Source of the DNA: Candidatus Neomicrothrix sp. UBA2983
Lineage (GTDB): Bacteria; Actinomycetota; Acidimicrobiia; Acidimicrobiales; MedAcidi-G1
Length of the DNA: 64,000 nt
Assembly: GCA_002346745.1 (NCBI GenBank)
Contig: DEAL01000008.1
Location: 30,169 to 94,168 of the forward strand
Direction: 5' to 3'
The notes under the pieces are model-generated. The model ran no database searches, was not told the origin of the DNA, and saw only the letters and a program-made list of their open reading frames with translations. The stretch's first letter is position 1, and every line of letters starts with the position of its first letter. Made by a program: the position numbers and the translations under genes. Of this stretch, positions 8,922 through 21,011 are shown in pieces.

Positions 8922-9868
8922 TCGACCGGGACGCACCGGTCTTCGTGGCGGGCCATCGCGGCCTCGTTGGCTCGGCGATCCTGCGACGCCTGGAGGCCGA
9001 CGGCTTCTCGGACCTGCGCACCGCCGGACGGGAGGAGCTGGACCTGCGGGACCAGTCGGCGGTCGACGCCTGGTTCGACGCCGAGCGGCCCCGCCACGTG
9101 TTCCTCGTGGCCGGCACGGTCGGCGGGATCCTCGCCAACAGCACCCGGCCGGCCGAGTTCCTCTACGACAACCTGATGATCCACGGGACCGTCGTGCACG
9201 CCAGCCACCGGGTCGGGGTCGAGAAACTGCTGTACCTGGGAAGTTCCTGCATCTACCCGCGGCACGCCGAACAGCCGATCACCGAGGAGGCCCTGCTGGG
9301 CGGCCCACTCGAGCCGACCAACGAGGGCTACGCCCTCGCCAAGATCGCCGGCATCAAGCTCTGCGAGACCTACCGGCGCCAGTACGGCTGCGACTTCATC
9401 TCGGCCATGCCGACCAACCTGTACGGACCGGGCGACAACTTCGACCTCGAGGGCGGCCACGTGCTCCCGGCCCTGATGCGCCGCTTCCACGAGGCCAGGG
9501 AGGCCAGCGCCGGCACGGTCGCCGTCTGGGGGACCGGAGCGCCGCGCCGTGAGTTCCTGCACGTCGACGACCTGGCCGACGCCTGCGTGTTCCTGATGGA
9601 CCACTATTCCGATGCCGGCCACGTCAACGTGGGGACGGGGGTGGACGGCACGATCCGCGAGTTGGCCGAGGCGGTGCGTGACCTCGTCCATCCGGATGCG
9701 GCGATCGAGTTCGACACGTCGAAGCCGGACGGCATGCCCCGCAAGGTGCTGGACGTGTCGAAGCTCACCGCCCTCGGCTGGCAGGCGAGCATCCCCCTCG
9801 AGGAGGGCCTCGCCGGCACCTACGCCTGGTACCGGCAGGCCCTCGCCGACGGCACCGTGCGGCACTAG
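8918..9868 (+). CDS. fcl: GDP-L-fucose synthase (epimerase/reductase)
   Basis: This SDR enzyme converts GDP-4-keto-6-deoxy-mannose to GDP-L-fucose with NADPH, supplying fucose for surface glycans. The 316-residue product has the nucleotide motif GHRGLVGSA, the family-specific catalytic SSCIYPR, the Y-x3-K pair in [10 protein letters not shown], and [11 protein letters not shown]. The ATG at 8918 overlaps the preceding stop (ATGA). The usual partner GDP-mannose 4,6-dehydratase (gmd) is not in the window. A GC hairpin follows the stop at 9874-9893. Confidence 0.92.
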   Translation: MIDRDAPVFVAGHRGLVGSAILRRLEADGFSDLRTAGREELDLRDQSAVDAWFDAERPRHVFLVAGTVGGILANSTRPAEFLYDNLMIHGTVVHASHRVGVEKLLYLGSSCIYPRHAEQPITEEALLGGPLEPTNEGYALAKIAGIKLCETYRRQYGCDFISAMPTNLYGPGDNFDLEGGHVLPALMRRFHEAREASAGTVAVWGTGAPRREFLHVDDLADACVFLMDHYSDAGHVNVGTGVDGTIRELAEAVRDLVHPDAAIEFDTSKPDGMPRKVLDVSKLTALGWQASIPLEEGLAGTYAWYRQALADGTVRH

Positions 9869-9873
9869 TCCCG

Positions 9874-9893
9874 CCCGGCGATCCGGCCGGGCA
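9874..9893 (+). terminator. GC-rich hairpin after fcl
   Basis: GCCCGGC and GCCGGGC form a perfect 7-bp stem around GATCCG, starting 5 bp after the fcl stop. There is no T-run, so it would be a non-canonical (L-shaped) terminator of the kind proposed for high-GC actinobacteria. Confidence 0.45.
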
Positions 9894-9896
9894 GTG

Positions 9897-9931
9897 GGAT
9901 CAGGCCAGGGGATCAGGCCAGGGGATCAGGA
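9897..9931. repeat. 13-bp tandem repeat, about 2.7 copies
   Basis: GGGATCAGGCCAG is repeated twice and then GGGATCAGG follows, in the gap between the convergent fcl and HhH-GPD genes. The period is 13 bp, so it is not a coding repeat. It is probably a replication-slippage minisatellite. Confidence 0.7.
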
Positions 9932-9950
9932 GGGCCGGAGCCTGCCCCCT

Positions 9951-10547
9951 CTACTCCTGCTTGGAGCGACCCTTGGCCTTCTGCGACTTCTTCCAGGCCC
10001 GCACGGTCGCCAGCGCCTCGGGTCCGTCGATGTCGGCGACCGAGCGGGGCGTGGCGTCGGCGAAGGGGCCGGCGGCCGCCTCCCAGCCCTCGGGGCGGAC
10101 CCCGAACCGCTTGGCCAGGATCGCCATGAAGATCATGGTCTTCTCCGGCCCGTAGCCGGGGAGGGCCCGCAGCCTGGCCGCCACCTCGGAACCGGCGGCA
10201 CCGTCCGACCAGATGCTCCCGGCGTCGCCGCCGTGGTCCTCGAGGACCGCCTGGCAGAGCGCCTGGATGCGCTTGGCCATGGAGGCCGGGAAGCGGTGGA
10301 CGGCCGGCTTCTCGCGACAGGCCGCCTCGAAGGCCTCGGGGTCCATGGCGGCGATGGCTGCGGCATCGAGGGCGCCGAGGCGGGTGCGGAGCGTGGCCGG
10401 TCCGTTGAAGGCCCACTCCATGGGAACCTGCTGGTCGAGCAGCATGCCGATCAGCAGGGCGAGGGGGTCCGTGTTGAGGAGGAGGTCGGCATCGGCATCG
10501 CCGGTGATGGCGAGCGTGCCGGGTGCGAAGTCGGCGTGGGGTGGCAT
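9951..10547 (-). CDS. HhH-GPD-type base-excision repair family protein
   Basis: The 198-residue protein belongs to the small HhH-GPD group found mainly in actinobacteria. It has LLIGMLLDQQVPMEWAF near the N-terminus (the DNA-glycosylase DQQ motif) and the helix-hairpin-helix RLRALPGYGPEKTMIFM. The tail is basic (WKKSQKAKGRSKQ), suiting DNA binding. The Fe-S cluster Cys of EndoIII/MutY are absent. I see no clear equivalent of the catalytic Lys or Asp of classical glycosylases, so the activity is uncertain. TAGGTT lies exactly 6 nt before the ATG. Confidence 0.82.
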   Translation of the reverse strand: MPPHADFAPGTLAITGDADADLLLNTDPLALLIGMLLDQQVPMEWAFNGPATLRTRLGALDAAAIAAMDPEAFEAACREKPAVHRFPASMAKRIQALCQAVLEDHGGDAGSIWSDGAAGSEVAARLRALPGYGPEKTMIFMAILAKRFGVRPEGWEAAAGPFADATPRSVADIDGPEALATVRAWKKSQKAKGRSKQE

Positions 10548-10584
10548 CGGACGAACCTAGCAACGGCGGGCAGCACTCCGGTGC

Positions 10585-13347
<2,763 letters not shown>

Positions 13348-13439
13348 CCGTTCATCTTGACAGAGATTTGGGCGTCTGGGTCCCGCCGATTTCCGGGGTG
13401 CCCGGGGGCGCAAGCGGCCTCTGGCTAGGGTCGCCCTCC

Positions 13440-13955
13440 GTGAGCCTCTTCGACCCGGATCCCGTGGCTGCGCCCGAACCCGGCGGGGACGGCCCCCCTC
13501 CGGCGAGCGACCGGCTCCACGTGTACACGGATGGCGCCTGCTCGGGAAACCCCGGGCCCGGGGGTTGGGCGTGGGTGGTGCCCGACGGGCCGTTCGCCGC
13601 CGGCTACGAGCCGCGGACCACCAACCAGCGCATGGAGGTGGCGGCGGTGCTCGAGGCGTTGCGGGTGCTCGACGGGCCGGTCCTGGTGGTGAGCGACTCC
13701 ACCTACGTCGTGAAGTGCTTCGAGGAGGGCTGGTGGAAGGCCTGGCTCCGACGCGGCTGGAGGAACTCGTCCCGGCAGCCGGTCAAGAACCGGGACCTCT
13801 GGGAGCCCCTGATCGACCTGGTCAGGTCCCGGGAGGGCAGCGGTTCCGACGTGACGTTTCGCTGGGTGAAGGGCCATTCGGGCGACCGCTGGAACGACGA
13901 GGCCGACCGGCTGGCCGTCGAGGCGGTGACGCGGCAGCGGGACCTGCGCGGCTGA
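13440..13955 (+). CDS. rnhA: Ribonuclease HI
   Basis: RNase HI cuts the RNA strand of RNA-DNA hybrids at R-loops and primers. The 171-residue product has the four acidic metal ligands D31 (YTDGACSGN), E66 (QRMEVAAVLEAL), D86 (VVSDSTYV) and D156 (WNDEADRLA), plus HSGDRWNDEAD. The GTG at 13440 is chosen because TAGGGT (13426-13431) sits 8 nt upstream and the residues before it look non-coding. There is an extra 25-residue Pro-rich N-terminus. It is transcribed away from aceE. Confidence 0.93.
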   Translation: MSLFDPDPVAAPEPGGDGPPPASDRLHVYTDGACSGNPGPGGWAWVVPDGPFAAGYEPRTTNQRMEVAAVLEALRVLDGPVLVVSDSTYVVKCFEEGWWKAWLRRGWRNSSRQPVKNRDLWEPLIDLVRSREGSGSDVTFRWVKGHSGDRWNDEADRLAVEAVTRQRDLRG

Positions 13956-13990
13956 GGGCCTGGTTTCCGGTTGGCCGGGGCTGTCCCCGG

Positions 13991-14938
13991 TCAGGAGTCG
14001 AGCATCCCCAGCCACTTCACGAGCGCCGCACGGGGAGTGCCGGGCATGGCGATGGCCACGACGGCGCCGGCCCCGGCCTCACCGCCGGGTTCGTCGCCGC
14101 TCCAGGCGCCCGAGGTCGTGACCGAGGTGTGGTTGCCGGCCACCTGGACGACGCTGCGCATGTCGGGTGACCCGTCCATCCGGAGGATCCCCTTGGCGCG
14201 CACGACGCCACGCGGTCGGACCTGGAACCAGAGGTCGAGCGTGTCCCGGTGGATCGGCTCCCTGAGGACTCGTGAGCAGGAGACGTGTTCGGCATGGGCG
14301 GAGTCGCGGGGTTCGTGCTCGTCGGCGTCGGAGCCACCGGCGACGGGCTCCAGGCCGAACAGCAGCGCCGGGTCGGCGGGGGCGCGCAGAGTCGGCGCCG
14401 AGGAGTGGGGCTGGAGCACCGCCTCGGCGGCAGCGAGCGCCTCGTCGTCGAGCAGGTCGGCCCTGGTGAGCAGCAGCAGGTCGGCATCGGCCACCTGGGC
14501 GGCGACCGTCTCGCCGATGCGGCGGTCCTCCAACTGCTCGCCGATCCGGGAGCCGTCGACGACCACGACGACGCCGTCCGGGCTGAAGCCCGGGGTGCGC
14601 GACCATCTGGCAACCTTGGCCGGCTCGCCCACGCCGCTGACCTCCACGACCACCCGGTCGAGGCGATGTGCCATCCCGCGGACCTTGCCGAGGGTCTTGG
14701 CGAAGCCCTCGGCCAGCGAACAGCACACGCAGCCGTTGGCCAGCGACAGGATGCTGGGATCGTCGGCGGCCTCGCCGATGAGCACCTCGTCGATGCCGAT
14801 CTCGCCGAAGTCGTTGACGAGGACCGCGATGCGCTGTCCACGTGGGTCGGCGAGGAGCCGGTTGACGAGGGTGGTCTTGCCCGCCCCGAGGTAGCCCCCG
14901 ACCACGGTCAGTGGGAGGCGCGTGCTGCCGGCGGTCAT
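13991..14938 (-). CDS. CobW/COG0523-family metal-chaperone GTPase
   Basis: This 315-residue G3E GTPase has Walker A GGYLGAGKTT, the metal-binding GCVCCS (CxCC), the VEVSGVGEP switch region and a TRAD motif in place of NKxD (LLLTRADLLDD). The C-terminal CobW domain ends in WLGMLDS. Family members insert zinc or cobalt into client enzymes, and zinc-starvation forms are under Zur control. It is monocistronic here, and no box like those at 49960 or 53111 is seen upstream, so its metal is not assigned. The His-rich stretch common in zinc forms is missing. Confidence 0.88.
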   Translation of the reverse strand: MTAGSTRLPLTVVGGYLGAGKTTLVNRLLADPRGQRIAVLVNDFGEIGIDEVLIGEAADDPSILSLANGCVCCSLAEGFAKTLGKVRGMAHRLDRVVVEVSGVGEPAKVARWSRTPGFSPDGVVVVVDGSRIGEQLEDRRIGETVAAQVADADLLLLTRADLLDDEALAAAEAVLQPHSSAPTLRAPADPALLFGLEPVAGGSDADEHEPRDSAHAEHVSCSRVLREPIHRDTLDLWFQVRPRGVVRAKGILRMDGSPDMRSVVQVAGNHTSVTTSGAWSGDEPGGEAGAGAVVAIAMPGTPRAALVKWLGMLDS

Positions 14939-14976
14939 GCGCCCAGTCTGGCGGGGACAGGGGGCCCGTGCGGCCC

Positions 14977-16641
14977 TCAGCCGGCCTCGAAGATCCTACC
15001 GCCGAGCATCGTGCCGCGGACCGGGATGTCCCGGAGTTCGACCGGGTCGATGGTGAAGGGGTCGGCCTCGAGGATGGCGAGGTCGGCGTGCTTGCGGGGC
15101 GAGATGCTGCCGACCTCGTCCTCCATATCGAGCTGGTGGGCCGCACCCATCGTGATGGCGTGGAGGGCCTCGGCCACGGAGATGCGCTCCTCGGGGCCGA
15201 GGACGGTGCCGCTGGGGGTCAGGCGGTTCACGGCGCACCAAGCCACGTGCAGGCCGCCGAGCGGCGTGACGGGGGCGTCCGAGTGCATCGAGAGCGGCAC
15301 CCCGAGGTCGAGGGCGGTGCGCGCCGAGTTCATCCGGGCGGCCCGGTCCGGTCCGACCGTCTCGCTGGCGTGCTGGTCGCCCCAGAACCAGGTGTGGTTG
15401 GCGAAGACGTTGGCGCACATGCCGAGGCTGGCCATGCGCCGGTACTGGCTGGGACTGGTGAGCTGGCAGTGCTGGACGGTGTGGCGGTGGTCGAACCGGG
15501 GATGCTCGGTGAGCAGGTCCTCGACGGCCTCGAGGTACACGTCAACCGCCTCGTCGCCGTTGCAGTGCACGTGGATCAACAGGCCCGCCCGGTGGTAGGG
15601 GCGCAGGATGTCGGCGACCTGCTCGGGCGGCACGACCCAGATGCCGTTGCCCCCCTTGAGGTAGCCGGGCCAGCGCAACCGGGCCGTGAAGCCCTGGATG
15701 GAGCCGTCGACGACGAGCTTGACGTGCCCGAACCGCAGCTTGTCGCTGGACTCGGCCCTCGTGGCGACGACGGCGGCCGCGGCCTCCTCGAGGGCCTCCG
15801 GGGTGCCCGGGGTCGGCATGTGGAAGACCGAGAGGCGGGCGGGGAAGTCGTCGTGGTCAACGGCCTTCCGGAAGCGCTCGATCTCGGCCGGATCGGTCGA
15901 GGACCGGTTGCCGAGGTCGGTCAGCGTGGTGGTGCCGGTGTTGCGGGCCTTCCCGCCGAAGTTCCAGAGGGACTCCTCGGCGCGCATGCGCTCCCAGAAC
16001 TTCCGGAAGGCGGAGTCGGCGAGGAACATGGCGGCGGGCTCCTGGAGTTCGCCGATCGGCCAGCCGGAGCCGTCCTTGGGGAGGCCCTCCATGTCGGTGT
16101 CGGGACCGATGCCGTCGAACTCCATGAGTGCCGTGTTGACGGTCGCCAGGTGGCAACTGGCGTGCATCACGAAGATCGGCCTGGTCGTCGAGACGAGGTC
16201 CAGGTGGCGGGCCACCAGGCGTTCGCCCGGGTAGTAGATGGGGTCGAGGCCCCAGGCCAGCAGCGGCTCGTCGGGACCGGCGCCGGCGGCCGAGAGGTCG
16301 GCCTCGGCCTCGCGGAGCCGCTGGATGACGGCCTCCAGGTCGGTGCAGCCCGGCCAGACGTGGCCGTCCGGGCCGCGGCGGTCGAAGCGCCCGCAGTAGG
16401 TGTGGAGCCACATGCCGCCCGCCATGGTGTGGCTGTGCGCCTCGACGAAGCCCGGCATCAGCACGGACCGTTCGAGGGACCCGTCGACGGTGGCGCCGTC
16501 GATGCGGAGGAGGTCGTCGACCGTGCCGACGGCGAGGAACCGCCCGTCCCGCACGGCGACCGCCTCGGCGGTCGGCCGGGAGGGGTCGAGCGTGTGGACG
16601 GCCGCGGCGGGGTAGATGGCGGTCGGAGAGGGGGAACCCAC
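14977..16641 (-). CDS. Amidohydrolase (YtcJ/N-substituted formamide deformylase-like)
   Basis: A metal-dependent TIM-barrel amidohydrolase of 554 residues. It has the HSH metal motif in VEAHSHTMAGG, the later His in HVHCNGDEAVD, HTVQHCQL, and the catalytic Asp in SMHSDAPVTP. The C-terminal return of the composite beta domain is AILEADPFTIDP. Family members hydrolyse N-substituted formamides or related amides; the substrate is unknown. The GTG start has TAGGTT exactly 6 nt upstream, and a 20-bp palindrome lies 28 bp upstream in the region shared with the divergent DMSP lyase unit. Confidence 0.88.
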   Translation of the reverse strand: MGSPSPTAIYPAAAVHTLDPSRPTAEAVAVRDGRFLAVGTVDDLLRIDGATVDGSLERSVLMPGFVEAHSHTMAGGMWLHTYCGRFDRRGPDGHVWPGCTDLEAVIQRLREAEADLSAAGAGPDEPLLAWGLDPIYYPGERLVARHLDLVSTTRPIFVMHASCHLATVNTALMEFDGIGPDTDMEGLPKDGSGWPIGELQEPAAMFLADSAFRKFWERMRAEESLWNFGGKARNTGTTTLTDLGNRSSTDPAEIERFRKAVDHDDFPARLSVFHMPTPGTPEALEEAAAAVVATRAESSDKLRFGHVKLVVDGSIQGFTARLRWPGYLKGGNGIWVVPPEQVADILRPYHRAGLLIHVHCNGDEAVDVYLEAVEDLLTEHPRFDHRHTVQHCQLTSPSQYRRMASLGMCANVFANHTWFWGDQHASETVGPDRAARMNSARTALDLGVPLSMHSDAPVTPLGGLHVAWCAVNRLTPSGTVLGPEERISVAEALHAITMGAAHQLDMEDEVGSISPRKHADLAILEADPFTIDPVELRDIPVRGTMLGGRIFEAG

Positions 16642-16668
16642 GGCTGCAACCTAGTTGCGCGGACCAGG

Positions 16669-16688
16669 AGAGTACGAATCCGTACTCT
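16669..16688. promoter_or_regulatory. 20-bp palindrome between divergent amidohydrolase and DMSP-lyase units
   Basis: Arms AGAGTACG and CGTACTCT match perfectly over 8 bp around AATC. It lies 28 bp from the amidohydrolase GTG and 46 bp from the ATG at 16734. It can therefore regulate both directions, and is a typical size for a GntR or TetR dimer site. No regulator gene adjoins it. Confidence 0.55.
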
Positions 16689-16733
16689 GGTGGCGTCCCG
16701 GGCTGCGGCGGGCCGCCGGGTACGCTCCGATCC

Positions 16734-16946
16734 ATGAGCGCCGCCTCCCGTCCCTCCGCCTTCGCCCACCACCGCTTCCTCGGCGACAAGCGCACCCAGC
16801 AGGTCTACGACCTCGACGAGGTCCTCGACGAGGAGGCCATGGCCATCCTGCTCGACGAACTGATGGCCAGCGACGCGTACCTCTGCTTCGGGCCCGACAC
16901 CCTGGCCGAGGCCCGCAACCGCGGCTACCGGCTCGAACAGGTCTGA
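16734..16946 (+). CDS. Small hypothetical protein, first gene of DMSP-lyase unit
   Basis: This 70-residue soluble protein is not recognised. It has a basic N-terminus (FAHHRFLGDKRTQQ) and an acidic middle (VYDLDEVLDEEAMAILLDELMASD). It ends in a conserved-looking CFGPDTLAEARNRGYRLEQV. TACGCT (16721-16726) lies 7 nt before the ATG, suggesting a leaderless start. The DMSP lyase gene begins 14 bp after its stop, so the two are very likely co-transcribed. The layout suggests a small accessory factor, but that is inference. Confidence 0.7.
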   Translation: MSAASRPSAFAHHRFLGDKRTQQVYDLDEVLDEEAMAILLDELMASDAYLCFGPDTLAEARNRGYRLEQV

Positions 16947-16960
16947 ACCGGTCCGACCCG

Positions 16961-17623
16961 GTGGGTGACGCACTCCGCGGGTTCATCCACGACCTGAGAC
17001 GGTTCTATGCGGAGCGTGCCCTCGACGGACCCGCGATGTTCGCAACCGTCGCCGAGGAACTCGCAACCGTCCTCGAGGGCCCCGTCGGATCGCCGTCTCC
17101 CGACCCGCTGCCGGTTGCCGGCCTCCTGGAGCGGCTGGAGACGGACGGCGAACCGGATTCCCTTCTGACGCGTTTCCTGGACCTCGCCCCGCACCTGCCC
17201 TGGACGCAGACCCGGGCCTATCTGGACACCCTCCCACCGACGTTCGTCCGCAACTACGGCTACGTGCGCCTCGTCGGTCCCGCCGAGGGAGCGGTGCTGC
17301 GCAGCGACCGGGTGGCCGTCGGCGTGGGCGTTTGGGGGGCGGGGCTGCACTATCCCCGACACGCCCACCCCGCCGAGGAGGCGTACCACGTGCTAGCGGG
17401 CAACGTCGGCTTCCGCGGCGCGGACGGGACCAGGGTGGAACTGGTCCCCGTGCCACCGGGGTACTCACCCGGCGAATTCGCCCACAACGCGCCGGACGAG
17501 CCACATGAGCTCTGGTTCGGGGGAAGGTCCGGGGTTCCGGAACCGGATCCCGACCTGGACCCGCCGTGCGTGCTCTTGTGGGCCTGGACCGGCGAGATCG
17601 GCGTGGACGCGCGGTTGGTCTGA
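16961..17623 (+). CDS. Cupin dimethylsulfoniopropionate (DMSP) lyase family protein
   Basis: Cupin DMSP lyases split DMSP into dimethyl sulfide and acrylate. The 220-residue product has the N-terminal helical part, the NYGYVRLVGP strand, and the cupin metal motif GLHYPRHAHPAEEAYHVLAG (H130, H134, H136, E140, Y142). The second-half histidines are in FAHNAPDEPHELWF (H175, H182), and the end CVLLWAWTGEIGVDARL fits the DddL-like pattern. The GTG at 16961 gives a normal length and is 14 bp after the small upstream gene. DMSP is a marine osmolyte, so this fits a marine host. Lyase activity is inferred; related cupins can act on other substrates. Confidence 0.78.
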   Translation: MGDALRGFIHDLRRFYAERALDGPAMFATVAEELATVLEGPVGSPSPDPLPVAGLLERLETDGEPDSLLTRFLDLAPHLPWTQTRAYLDTLPPTFVRNYGYVRLVGPAEGAVLRSDRVAVGVGVWGAGLHYPRHAHPAEEAYHVLAGNVGFRGADGTRVELVPVPPGYSPGEFAHNAPDEPHELWFGGRSGVPEPDPDLDPPCVLLWAWTGEIGVDARLV

Positions 17624-17659
17624 GTCCCGGCGTGGTGAGGGCCGCGCAGGACCTGGATC

Positions 17660-19936
17660 TCAACCCCGGGTCTGGGCTCGAATGAGGTTGAGCGCGCTGC
17701 CGGCGCGGAACCACTCGATCTGGTCGTCCGAGAAGGTGTGGTTCGTGCTGATGGTGCTGCTGGTGCCGTCCACGTGGGCGATCACGACCTCGACTGGCCG
17801 GCCGGGCGCCAGGTCGGCCAGGCCGTTCACGCTGATCCGGTCCCGTTCGCCGATCAGGTCGTAGTCGGCCGGATCGGCGAACGTCAGCGGCAGGACGCCC
17901 TGCTTCTTGAGGTTGGTCTCGTGGATCCGGGCGAACGAGCGGGCGATGACGGCCCGGGCGCCACGGAAGCGGGGCTCCATGGCGGCGTGCTCGCGGGACG
18001 AGCCCTCGCCCATGTTCTCGTCACCGACGGCGACCCACTGGATGCCGGCCTCGTGGTAGCGCTTGGCGATCTCGGGGTAGGGACGGCGCTCGCCGTCCGT
18101 GACGTCGAGGCCGACACCGACCTCGCCGCCGTGGGCGTTGACGGCGCCCATGTAGACGTTGCCGGAGATGTTCTCGAGGTGGCCGCGGTAGCGCAGCCAG
18201 GGGCCGGCCATCGAGATGTGGTCGGTGGTGCATTTGCCCTGCGCCTTGACGAGCACCGGCAGGTCGGCGAGGTCCTCGCCGTCCCAGGCCGGGAACGGGG
18301 TGAGGACCTGGAGGCGGTCGCTGGTGGGCGACACCACGACCTCGACGCCGCTGCCGTCCTCGGGCGGGGCCTGGAAGGTGTCGGAACCGGGGTCGAAGCC
18401 GGCGGCGGGCAGTTCCTCGCCGGGCCCGATAGCGAGGCGGACCTCCTCGCCGTCGTCGTTGGTGATGGTGTCGTTGGCCGGGTCGAAGTCGAGGCGTCCG
18501 GCCAACGTGAGGGCGATGACCGTCTCGGGCGAGGTCACGAAGGCGTGGGTGGTGGCGTAGCCGTCATTGCGCTTCGGGAAGTTGCGGTTGTAGCTGGTGA
18601 CGATGGAGTTGGGGACGCCGTCCTCGACGTCCTGGCGGTCCCACTGGCCGATGCACGGGCCGCAGGCGTTGGCCAGCACGGTGGCGCCGAGGGCCTCGAA
18701 GTCGGCCAGCAGGCCGTCCCGCTCGATCGTGGCCCGGACCTGCTCGGAGCCGGGGGTGATGAGCAGCGGCACCTTGCAGGTGATGCCCTTGGCGACGGCG
18801 TCGCGGGCGATGCCGGCGGCCCGGGTGATGTCCTCGTACGAGGAATTGGTGCACGAGCCGATCAGGCCGGCGCTGACCTCGAGGGGCCAGCCTTTGGCGG
18901 TCGCTTCGGCGCCCAGGTCGGCGACCGGGCGGGCCAGGTCGGGGGTGTGGGGGCCGTTGATGTGCGGCGACAGCGTGGACAGGTCGATCTCGATGACCTG
19001 GTCGAAGTAGTCGGCCGGGTTGGCCTCGACGTCGTCGTCGGCACGCAGGTGGTGGGCGACGGCATCGGCGGCGTCGGCGACGGCCTCCCGTCCGGTGGCC
19101 TTGAGGTACCGGCCGATGGCGTCGTCGTAGGCGAACAACGAGGTGGTGGCGCCGATCTCGGCGCCCATGTTGCAGATGGTGGCCTTGCCGGTGGCCGACA
19201 GGCTGCGGGCGCCGGGGCCGAAGTACTCGACGATGGCGCCGGTGCCGCCCTTGACGGTGAGGATGTCGGCGACCTTGAGGATCACGTCCTTGGGCGCGGC
19301 CCAGCCGTCCAGTGCACCGGTCAGGTGCACGCCGGTGAGCTTGGGCCACTTGACGTTCCACGGGAAGCCGGTCATGACGTCGACGGCGTCGGCGCCGCCC
19401 ACGCCGATGGCGACCATGCCGAGGCCGCCCGCATTGGGGGTGTGGCTGTCGGTGCCGATCATCATCCCGCCGGGGAAGGCGTACTGCTCGAGCACGACCT
19501 GGTGGATGATGCCCGAACCGGGCTTCCAGAAGCCGGCGCCGTAGCGGGCGCAGACCGACTCGAGGAAGGCGTAGACCTCGGCGTTGCCGTCGACGGCGGC
19601 CTGCAGGTCGAGCTTGGCGTCGTCGCGGGCCTGGATGAGGTGGTCGCAGTGGGTGGTGGTGGGCACCTGGACCTCGTCGAGGCCGGCGGTCATGAACTGC
19701 AGCCAGGCCATCTGGGCGGTGGCGTCCTGCATGGCGACGCGGTTGGGCCGCATGTCGACGTACGACTCGCCCCGCTCGAGGCCGGCGCCGGCCGGGTCGT
19801 CGAGGTGGTTGACGAGGATCTTCTCGGCCAGGGTGAGCGCACGGTCGAGGCGGGCGCGGCCGGTGGCGATCCGCTCGTCGAGGGTGGCGTAGACGCCCCG
19901 GATGAGTTCGATGGGCGTGGAGGCGGCGACGGGCAT
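17660..19936 (-). CDS. acn: Aconitate hydratase (mitochondrial-type)
   Basis: Aconitase isomerises citrate and isocitrate in the TCA cycle using a [4Fe-4S] cluster. The 758-residue protein resembles the mitochondrial/ACO2 form rather than bacterial AcnA or AcnB. It shows [16 protein letters not shown], the cluster Cys in [11 protein letters not shown] and [11 protein letters not shown], and in the swivel domain [16 protein letters not shown] [15 protein letters not shown]. The protein is complete. It has a 132-bp upstream region of its own, so it is probably transcribed separately from the acyltransferase operon behind it. Confidence 0.95.
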   Translation of the reverse strand: MPVAASTPIELIRGVYATLDERIATGRARLDRALTLAEKILVNHLDDPAGAGLERGESYVDMRPNRVAMQDATAQMAWLQFMTAGLDEVQVPTTTHCDHLIQARDDAKLDLQAAVDGNAEVYAFLESVCARYGAGFWKPGSGIIHQVVLEQYAFPGGMMIGTDSHTPNAGGLGMVAIGVGGADAVDVMTGFPWNVKWPKLTGVHLTGALDGWAAPKDVILKVADILTVKGGTGAIVEYFGPGARSLSATGKATICNMGAEIGATTSLFAYDDAIGRYLKATGREAVADAADAVAHHLRADDDVEANPADYFDQVIEIDLSTLSPHINGPHTPDLARPVADLGAEATAKGWPLEVSAGLIGSCTNSSYEDITRAAGIARDAVAKGITCKVPLLITPGSEQVRATIERDGLLADFEALGATVLANACGPCIGQWDRQDVEDGVPNSIVTSYNRNFPKRNDGYATTHAFVTSPETVIALTLAGRLDFDPANDTITNDDGEEVRLAIGPGEELPAAGFDPGSDTFQAPPEDGSGVEVVVSPTSDRLQVLTPFPAWDGEDLADLPVLVKAQGKCTTDHISMAGPWLRYRGHLENISGNVYMGAVNAHGGEVGVGLDVTDGERRPYPEIAKRYHEAGIQWVAVGDENMGEGSSREHAAMEPRFRGARAVIARSFARIHETNLKKQGVLPLTFADPADYDLIGERDRISVNGLADLAPGRPVEVVIAHVDGTSSTISTNHTFSDDQIEWFRAGSALNLIRAQTRG

Positions 19937-20068
19937 GGGGGAAGGGGTTCCTGTCTTCGGAGGTTGGTCGGGACCGGGGGTGTCCGGCGGGGGCCGGGCC
20001 GGAGGCGGACGCCGGTGTCCGGTTCCGAGGCTACAGGTGCCGTGCCCGTCCCCTCCCGGTTGGTGGCG

Positions 20069-20998
20069 CTACAGCTCGGGCCAGCGGCGCCTGGTGCGGC
20101 GGGAGCGCCGGTCGCGGTCGCCGAGGGCCCAGACGCGGCGCCAGGCACCCACGTCGGGCCCGGTCAGGTCGGGCGACGTGCCGGCGTGGGCGCGGCGGCG
20201 GGCCTGCCACCAGTCCGAGGTGGCCTCGTCGGCGAGGGCGGCCACGGCGGCCTCGAGGCGGGTGGCGAAGGCCCGGGACTGCTCGTCCTCGCCCGGCAGC
20301 AGGGGATCGCCGAACGTGACGGTGGTGTGCGACGGCTGCGGCAGCTTCTTCCCCTTGCGCAGGATCCGGCCGGTGCCCTGCAGGTGGACAGGGACGAGGG
20401 GGACGCCGCAGCGGATCGCCAGGTAGGCGGCGCCGCCGCGGAACGGCTGCCCCCAGCCGTCGGGGCTGCGGCCGCCCTCGGGGAAGATCAGCAGGCTCCA
20501 GTCCTCGGCGATGAGGTCGGTGGCCAGCGAGGCGGACTGGCGGCCCACCTTGGTGCGTTCGATCGGGATGGCCCCCATGGCGAGTGCGGCGATCGAACCG
20601 CCGACCCTGGAGCGGAAGAAGTAGTCGGCGGCGGCACCGACGACGAGGCGGTGCCGCCACGGCTCGGGGACGGTGGTGAGCAGCAGCGGCGTGTCGGCGT
20701 GGCTGTGGTGGTTGGCGACGAAGATGACCGGCCCGTCGACCCGGTCGAGCCGGTCGAGGCCCTTGACCGACGGTGAGGCGATCGCCGACATGGCGGGGCG
20801 CATCACGCCCTCGACGAGTGCCAGGCGGGCGACCCGTGCCGGCTGTGAACGCGCCCAGTCCGTGTCGAAGTCGGCGCCGGTCCGCCGGACCGGCGGCGGG
20901 GGCTCGACGCCGTTGGGCACCGGGGCGGCGCGCAGCGGGAAGCCCAGCCGGGCCACCCGGGCGCGGGCCTTGGCCACCTGCAGGCGCACGTGGTTCAT
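20069..20998 (-). CDS. 1-acylglycerol-3-phosphate acyltransferase-like (PlsC family)
   Basis: A 309-residue membrane-associated acyltransferase of the PlsC family, which transfers acyl groups to lysophosphatidate or related alcohols. The catalytic motif is NHHSHADTPLLL (NHx4D type), with block II-III FPEGGRSPDG and CGVPLVPV. It is the last gene of a four-gene minus operon, starting 13 bp after the LarA-like gene. With a fatty acyl-CoA reductase at the head of that operon, an acceptor such as a long-chain alcohol or other lipid is possible, but this is inference. Confidence 0.87.
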   Translation of the reverse strand: MNHVRLQVAKARARVARLGFPLRAAPVPNGVEPPPPVRRTGADFDTDWARSQPARVARLALVEGVMRPAMSAIASPSVKGLDRLDRVDGPVIFVANHHSHADTPLLLTTVPEPWRHRLVVGAAADYFFRSRVGGSIAALAMGAIPIERTKVGRQSASLATDLIAEDWSLLIFPEGGRSPDGWGQPFRGGAAYLAIRCGVPLVPVHLQGTGRILRKGKKLPQPSHTTVTFGDPLLPGEDEQSRAFATRLEAAVAALADEATSDWWQARRRAHAGTSPDLTGPDVGAWRRVWALGDRDRRSRRTRRRWPEL

Positions 20999-21011
20999 GG
21001 GCCCACCGTGC

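Noticed and set aside
9897..9931. Attachment site or IS remnant
   Set aside because: The 13-bp repeat has no flanking inverted repeats, integrase or transposase, and looks like slippage.
13348..13413. Extended AceE N-terminus
   Set aside because: The extra 22 residues are Arg/Pro-rich and overlap the promoter hexamer CAAGAT placed 6 nt before the GTG at 13347.
17738..20776. 1012-residue open frame on the plus strand
   Set aside because: It is the mirror of aconitase and the acyltransferase. High GC keeps antisense frames open; the translation is Val/Gly/Asp-rich with no motif, while the minus strand encodes complete enzymes.
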